Shown piece after piece: positions 6,486-9,370 of a stretch of 9,370 nt of DNA; the first letter of the stretch is position 1, and each line of letters begins with the position of its first letter. The notes beneath the pieces were generated by a model that made no database searches, was not told where the DNA came from, and saw only the letters and a list, made by a program, of their open reading frames with translations. The stretch comes from CAVALG01 sp963589585 (GTDB lineage: Bacteria > Bacillota > Clostridia > Oscillospirales > Acutalibacteraceae): positions 1 to 9,370 of the forward strand of contig CAVALG010000078.1 in assembly GCA_963589585.1 (NCBI GenBank). Reading direction: 5' to 3'. Position numbers and translations under genes: made by a program.

Positions 6486-6602
6486 ATGTGTAACAATTTC
6501 GGTGGAAACGGCTGCTGCTGGATCATCGTTCTTATCCTTATCGTATTGTGCTGCTGCGGTTGCGGTAACAATGGCTGCGGTAATAACGGCTGCGGTTGCT
6601 AA
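6486..6602 (+). CDS. 38-aa cysteine/glycine-rich hydrophobic micro-protein
   Basis: A 38-codon gene with a textbook RBS, AGGAGG 7 nt before ATG, and its own strong terminator 25 bp after the TAA. The peptide has three parts: a polar head MCNNFGGNGCC, a hydrophobic core WIIVLILIVL (12-21) that could sit in a membrane, and a cysteine/glycine/asparagine tail with GCGNN repeats ending GCGC. Ten of 38 residues are cysteine (2, 10, 11, 22, 23, 24, 26, 31, 36, 38). No charged residues are present. Similar tiny Cys-rich hydrophobic peptides occur in gut Clostridia, sometimes named after insect chorion proteins only because of composition. The head-plus-hydrophobic layout also recalls YjcZ-type sporulation peptides. 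Function unknown; metal binding, disulfide cross-linking or spore-coat roles are speculation. It is too short for most ORF cut-offs and easily missed. Confidence 0.82.
   Translation: MCNNFGGNGCCWIIVLILIVLCCCGCGNNGCGNNGCGC
6558..6599 (+). repeat. Short tandem repeat encoding GCGNN units
   Basis: Two 15-bp units (6558-6572 and 6573-6587) plus a partial third make up the 3' end of the Cys-rich gene. They encode GCGNN-GCGNN-GCGC. The units differ only at synonymous third positions (GGT/GGC, AAC/AAT, AAT/AAC), which suggests selection on the peptide after duplication rather than a recent slippage event. Confidence 0.8.
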
Positions 6603-6626
6603 GCATTAATCCATAGTCACCCCAAT

Positions 6627-6660
6627 TACCCTGCGGTGAAAGCCGCAGGGTATACTTTTT
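6627..6660 (+). terminator. Intrinsic terminator of the Cys-rich gene
   Basis: TACCCTGCGG (6627-6636) pairs perfectly with CCGCAGGGTA (6643-6652) around a 6-nt loop, and TTTTT follows at 6656-6660. It stands 24 bp after the stop codon, which makes this gene a stand-alone transcript. Confidence 0.93.
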
Positions 6661-6700
6661 AAATTATATAAAATGTAACCGACGCCAAACGGCGTCGGTT
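6661..6700 (-). terminator. Intrinsic terminator of mazF
   Basis: Read on the minus strand, AACCGACGCC (6700-6691) pairs perfectly with GGCGTCGGTT (6686-6677) across a GTTT loop. A T-rich but interrupted tail (ACATTTTATATAATTT) follows. It lies 13 bp after the mazF stop codon. Its T-tail abuts the T-tract of the opposing terminator, so the two form a back-to-back pair between convergent genes. Confidence 0.85.
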
Positions 6701-6713
6701 ATGTAGCCTGTCG

Positions 6714-7061
6714 CTACTGCAGTAATCCGAAACTGACCGATATTGCTTTATCTATCATATCCATTGATATTTCGTCAAGCGAGCCCATTCGCTCCTTAAG
6801 GCGCTGTTTATCAATGGTTCTAATCTGCTCTAAAAGGACTATTGAGTCCTTTGAAAGGCCGCAGCCCTCAGCTGTAACCTTAATATGCGTCGGAAGATTT
6901 GCTTTTTCTTTTTGGCTTGTTATCGCCGCCGCTATTACGGTGGGGCTGTACCTGTTGCCTATATCGTTTTGAACTATAAGTACCGGTCTTACTCCGCCCT
7001 GTTCCGAGCCTACTACGGGGCTTAAATCGGCATAATAGATTTCCCCTCTTTTGACTGTCAT
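6714..7061 (-). CDS. ndoA: MazF/EndoA-type mRNA interferase
   Basis: Sequence-specific endoribonuclease of the PemK/MazF family, 115 aa, very close in sequence to B. subtilis EndoA (NdoA). The first 50 residues follow that protein almost word for word: VKRGEIYYADLSPVVGSEQG, then GVRPVLIVQNDIGNRYSPTV. Arg25 and Thr48, the catalytic pair of the B. subtilis enzyme, are both present, as is LLEQIRTIDKQRL (76-88). It should therefore be active. RBS GGAG is 8 nt before the ATG; stop TAG. In bacilli the antitoxin gene ndoAI sits immediately upstream, but the 275 bp upstream here contain no antitoxin-sized frame, so the antitoxin must be elsewhere or absent. The right-hand neighbour is divergent, so mazF appears to be monocistronic. 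Its own promoter is not clear; TTTACA near 7110 with a TATGTA-like box is only a weak guess. Confidence 0.94.
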   Translation of the reverse strand: MTVKRGEIYYADLSPVVGSEQGGVRPVLIVQNDIGNRYSPTVIAAAITSQKEKANLPTHIKVTAEGCGLSKDSIVLLEQIRTIDKQRLKERMGSLDEISMDMIDKAISVSFGLLQ

Positions 7062-7186
7062 TTTTCACACTCCATTTTACATAAATTTGTAACGGCTTTT
7101 CCTGTAAAATATTTTTGCCTTTGATATCAACTTTTAATCATAATTTTAATAATTATTACCGAAAATAACTCTCTATTGATATTTTA

Positions 7187-7232
7187 TGCCGAGCGACTGA
7201 ACTTTGAGCCGAAGCAAAGCGCAGGAAACAGG
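7187..7232. other. GC-richer patch in the mazF/propeller divergent spacer, possible element remnant or small RNA
   Basis: The 275-bp spacer 7062-7336 is very AT-rich except for this 46-bp patch with purine-rich wording (GAGCGACTGAACTTTGAGCC, then GAAGCAAAGCGCAGG). Within it CTTTG (7202-7206) pairs with CAAAG (7215-7219), and GCG (7193-7195) with CGC (7220-7222) across a bulge. No open frame or promoter explains it. The style recalls dispersed intergenic elements in Clostridia, but a single copy cannot prove that. Apart from the promoter at 7271-7299 I see nothing else in this spacer. Confidence 0.3.
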
Positions 7233-7270
7233 TTTTAAAAAATCTTAAAAATAAAATATTAAAAGAATAA

Positions 7271-7299
7271 TTGACCTTTTAATGTCGATAGGGTATAAT
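7271..7299 (+). promoter_or_regulatory. Sigma-A promoter of the propeller-like gene
   Basis: TTGACC (7271-7276), 17-bp spacer, TATAAT (7294-7299): 11 of 12 consensus positions. The predicted start near 7306 gives a 30-nt leader. It shows the following gene is expressed by the housekeeping polymerase, in contrast to a sporulation-only gene. Confidence 0.9.
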
Positions 7300-7336
7300 A
7301 ATTGGGATAAATTATTGAATATGTGGTGTTTGATTT

Positions 7337-8014
7337 ATGAAAAAAATTTACGGCGAATCGGCTTTCGGTCTCCAGCCCTTAAAAAACGGTTTCATAATTT
7401 TAAAAAAGACAGACTTGGACGATAAATTTGCAATCTCATACAAAATGATTTCTTTTGAAGATAACTCTATGTCACCGGTTACCAAAGATATATATCAATC
7501 GGCAAAGTTTGGGGAAAGGTTTTTCAGAAATATTGAAAAAACAGTTTCAAACCATGTGCTTTGCAAGGCGGCAAAATTAGATGATGAGCATTTGTTTGTT
7601 GTTTCACCCAACGGTGAGGCAACCGTTTTGGATGTTACGGGTGAAGTTGTTTGGAGCGGCACTATGAAATACCGTGATCACGCACCCTGTGACCTTGCGG
7701 TGCATAAAAATTCACTTTGGGCGTCATTCCCCGACAATAATGCCATAATACGCTTTAACACCCGAACAATGCGTGAAGAACTGCGCGTAGGCGGCGCTAA
7801 TGAATCTACATTCGGCAGACCGTCGGGACTGTGGCTCAATAACATAAAAAACACTATGCTTGTTTGTAACGAAATGTCACAGAACATTGTTGAAGTTGAC
7901 CTGCGCTCATACGCCGTAAGCGAATATGAATCTTTCGGCGAGCCTGTTCATCAGTATATCAAGGTGGGTGCTTTTGAAATAGTTTGGCTTGATTCGGGCG
8001 TTTACCGCTTGTAA
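7337..8014 (+). CDS. Beta-propeller/NHL-like protein of unknown function
   Basis: A 225-aa protein I cannot assign to a named family. It has no signal peptide or membrane segment, so it is probably cytoplasmic. The sequence shows repeated beta-strand units of the propeller kind: LFVVSPNGEATVLDVTGEVV (86-105), SLWASFPDNNAIIRFNTRT (126-144), and FGRPSGLWLNN with MLVCNEMSQNIVEVDL (159-189). The last matches the NHL pattern F-x-x-P-x-G-L followed by V-x-(D/N)-x-x-x-x-x-I-x-x-x-D. About four to five blades can be guessed, fewer than a closed six- or seven-blade ring, so it may be a partial or small propeller. The start ATG has a weak RBS (GTGGTG about 9 nt upstream) despite the excellent promoter. 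A strong terminator follows, so it is monocistronic. Codon use resembles the neighbours; no sign of transfer. Confidence 0.85.
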   Translation: MKKIYGESAFGLQPLKNGFIILKKTDLDDKFAISYKMISFEDNSMSPVTKDIYQSAKFGERFFRNIEKTVSNHVLCKAAKLDDEHLFVVSPNGEATVLDVTGEVVWSGTMKYRDHAPCDLAVHKNSLWASFPDNNAIIRFNTRTMREELRVGGANESTFGRPSGLWLNNIKNTMLVCNEMSQNIVEVDLRSYAVSEYESFGEPVHQYIKVGAFEIVWLDSGVYRL

Positions 8015-8036
8015 TACAAAAAGCATATAATAAAAC

Positions 8037-8088
8037 AATCTCCCTTTGGGTAAAGAATTCGGTTCTTTATCTAAAGGGAGATTTTTAT
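8037..8088 (+). terminator. Long intrinsic terminator after the propeller-like gene
   Basis: AATCTCCCTTT (8037-8047) pairs with AAAGGGAGATT (8073-8083). Inside, after a small internal loop, TAAAGAA (8051-8057) pairs with TTCTTTA (8063-8069) around a TTCGG loop. The lower stem runs into TTTTTAT. It lies 22 bp after the stop codon. Confidence 0.93.
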
Positions 8089-8155
8089 ATTTTAACAACA
8101 AATTTAGGATAATGTATTTTTATTTGCAAACATTAACTATGAAAGGAGCTAATTT

Positions 8156-8830
8156 ATGTTTTCATCAATAATCCGAACAATAGTTATATATTTTATAGTT
8201 ATATTTGCGGTAAGAGTTATGGGCAAGCGGCAGGTTGGCGACCTTCAGCCGGGTGAACTTGTTATAACAATATTGATATCGGAAATTGCAGCAATGCCGC
8301 TGCAGGACGGCAACGCCCCTATACTTGTGGGAATAATTGCGATATTGACGCTTGTGGTTGCGGAAATACTTGTTTCGTTCCTTTCAATGAAGTTTTTATT
8401 CATACGCCGAATTATAAACGGCAGTTCGGCAGTTATAATAAAAGACGGAGTTATTGACCAAAAACTTTTAAAAAAACTCAGGGTTACCGCGCCCGATGTA
8501 ATGGAAGTGCTGCGCGGACAGGAAGTATTCGATATAAGTTCGGTATCATACGCAATTCTTGAAACAAACGGCAGTTTAAGCGTAATGCTGCGCCCCGACG
8601 AAAGAACAGCAACGCAAAAAAATCTAAACGGTACACCCGACAATTCAAAAATGCCGTTTTTGGTTGTAAGCGATGGGGACATTATCAAAGATGAATTAAA
8701 ACTGATAAAAACCGATGAGGGCGCAATAAAACGCACATTAAATAAGAAAAAAATACAATTAAAAGATGTTTTTATTATGACAATGGACTCTGACGGCAAC
8801 ACGGATATTATACTGAAGGAGAAAAAGTAA
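8156..8830 (+). CDS. YetF-like DUF421 membrane protein
   Basis: 224-aa protein of the DUF421/YetF family. The N-terminal part holds about three membrane helices (roughly 4-22, 33-49, 55-78), with the family signature MGKRQVGDLQPGELV at 22-36 and ITILISEIAAMPL at 37-49. The rest is a soluble domain, including NGSSAVIIKDGVID (88-101) and VSYAILETNGSLSVMLRP (130-147), typical of the family. Its biochemical role is unsettled; several DUF421 proteins occur in spore formers and some affect spore properties. RBS AAGGAG stands 7 nt before the ATG. It follows a strong terminator, but the promoter is not obvious (GATAAT at 8108-8113 is a possible -10 box without a good -35). It is followed after 1 bp by a DUF4363 gene, a recurring pairing in Clostridia that suggests the two membrane proteins act together. 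Confidence 0.93.
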   Translation: MFSSIIRTIVIYFIVIFAVRVMGKRQVGDLQPGELVITILISEIAAMPLQDGNAPILVGIIAILTLVVAEILVSFLSMKFLFIRRIINGSSAVIIKDGVIDQKLLKKLRVTAPDVMEVLRGQEVFDISSVSYAILETNGSLSVMLRPDERTATQKNLNGTPDNSKMPFLVVSDGDIIKDELKLIKTDEGAIKRTLNKKKIQLKDVFIMTMDSDGNTDIILKEKK

Positions 8831-8831
8831 A

Positions 8832-9215
8832 TTGAAAAGATTATTAACGGCGCTTGTACTAGCAGCGCTGATAGTTACGGCTTACATTTTAGAACTTAAT
8901 ATGCTTAAATCTTCTGTAAAGCCTATGATATCAAAGGCTGATAACGCTATTGAGCTGCTTGAAAACGGAAACGGCAGTGCCGCCGCGAAAAAAATATCAG
9001 AACTTGATAAAATGTGGGATAAAAACAAAGACAAACTCTCATTATTTGTTGACCACAGCGAAATAAGCGAAGTTAATATGTTAGTTTCGCGCCTGTCGGG
9101 CGGCGACACCGACAATAATTCATACCGACAAATAATGGCGGAATACAGAGAACTGAAAACAGCACTTGAAACTATAGTTGAAAATGAATCTCCGTCACTT
9201 ATTAATGTGGCATAG
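8832..9215 (+). CDS. DUF4363 family membrane-anchored protein
   Basis: 127-aa protein with an N-terminal signal anchor (KR at 2-3, hydrophobic 4-20) and a helical extracytoplasmic part, probably on the outer face of the membrane. The DUF4363 hallmarks are visible: LDKMWDKNKDKLSLFVDHSEISEV (58-81), containing Trp62 and the HSEI motif (75-78), and the ending ENESPSLINV, which is typical of the family. Function is unknown. Its TTG start lies one base after the TAA of the DUF421 gene, with AAGGAG inside that gene's last codons, so translation is coupled. No in-frame ATG exists before residue 24, which would remove the anchor; TTG is therefore preferred. The stop codon is 9 bp from the stop of the convergent sigma factor gene. 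Confidence 0.9.
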   Translation: MKRLLTALVLAALIVTAYILELNMLKSSVKPMISKADNAIELLENGNGSAAAKKISELDKMWDKNKDKLSLFVDHSEISEVNMLVSRLSGGDTDNNSYRQIMAEYRELKTALETIVENESPSLINVA

Positions 9216-9224
9216 GAATATATG

Positions 9225-9370
9225 TTACACGGTTTTTTCAATATCTTTTTTCAGTTTTTCAATTATTCTTTTCTCAAGTCGGGATATATAGGATTGGGAT
9301 ATTCCCAATATATCAGCAACCTGTTTTTGAGTATGCTCGGAATAACCGCAAAGTCCGAAACGCATACTCA
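9225..9370 (-). CDS. sigE: Sporulation RNA polymerase sigma factor SigE-like, C-terminal end
   Basis: Partial gene: only the last 47 codons are in the window. They encode sigma region 4.2, the helix-turn-helix that reads the -35 box: MRFGLCGYSEHTQKQVADIL then GISQSYISRLEKRIIEKLKK. The GISQSYISRLEKRII wording is nearly identical to the end of sporulation sigma-E and clearly closer to it than to SigK (GISRSYVSRIEKRAL), while SigF and SigG ends differ more. Sigma-E governs early mother-cell gene expression in endospore formation, so its presence marks the organism as a potential spore former. The promoter and any spoIIGA partner lie beyond the right edge. No terminator is visible in the 9-bp gap to the convergent gene. 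Confidence 0.88.
   Translation of the reverse strand, partial: SMRFGLCGYSEHTQKQVADILGISQSYISRLEKRIIEKLKKDIEKTV

Noticed and set aside
8245..8802. A 185-codon minus-strand frame opposite the DUF421 gene.
   Set aside because: The plus-strand frame has the DUF421 signature and a proper RBS; the antisense frame has neither.
9293..9309. Near-perfect palindrome ATTGGGA-TAT-TCCCAAT.
   Set aside because: It falls on the GISQS codons of the sigma factor recognition helix, where protein constraint explains the sequence; there is no T-tract on either strand for a terminator.
1..9370. Search for CRISPR arrays, insertion sequences, tRNA or rRNA genes, phage or defence genes.
   Set aside because: No regular spaced repeats, transposase motifs, inverted-repeat ends, cloverleaf-like sequences or phage genes were seen; gene content is housekeeping, stress response and sporulation related.

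Overview
The window looks like chromosomal core DNA from a low-to-moderate-GC, endospore-forming member of the Clostridia, most likely an uncultured Ruminococcaceae/Oscillospiraceae-type gut bacterium. Evidence: strong AGGAGG-type ribosome binding sites, canonical sigma-A promoters (TTGACA-17 bp-TATAAT), TTG start codons, a CtsR/ClpC stress operon, an EndoA-type MazF, and the 3' end of a SigE-like sporulation sigma factor gene. The taxonomic placement is inference from gene content and style; no marker gene is complete enough to settle it.

Layout. Positions 1-6327 are read from the minus strand. In transcription order: a possible 50-aa small gene, ctsR, clpC, then (own promoter) a YceD/DUF177 gene and rpmF ending in a clear terminator, then (own promoter) der, plsY and the 5' part of gpsA, which runs off the left edge. 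Positions 6328-6485 are a divergent spacer. Next comes a plus-strand 38-aa Cys/Gly-rich membrane peptide gene with its own terminator. A mazF/ndoA gene follows on the minus strand, with its terminator almost touching the first one. From 7271 a plus-strand sigma-A promoter drives a beta-propeller-like protein of unknown function. After a strong terminator come yetF-like DUF421 and DUF4363 genes, translationally coupled. The right edge holds the last 47 codons of sigE, convergent with DUF4363 and only 9 bp away.

Functions. CtsR represses the protein-quality-control operon through a tandem heptad operator that overlaps the -35 box, and ClpC is the AAA+ unfoldase for ClpP. YceD and RpmF belong to the 50S ribosome neighbourhood, and Der is a 50S assembly GTPase. 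PlsY and GpsA are consecutive players in phospholipid synthesis: glycerol-3-phosphate supply and its first acylation.

Most genes are ordinary housekeeping genes; I do not see a defence system, mobile element or biosynthetic cluster. The points worth a second look are: a ClpC whose middle (UVR) domain appears replaced by unrelated sequence, in an operon lacking mcsA and mcsB; a CtsR operator embedded in the 3' end of a possible unannotated small gene; a 10-cysteine micro-protein; and a MazF gene with no antitoxin gene beside it and UACAU pentamers on both sides of its terminator hairpin.
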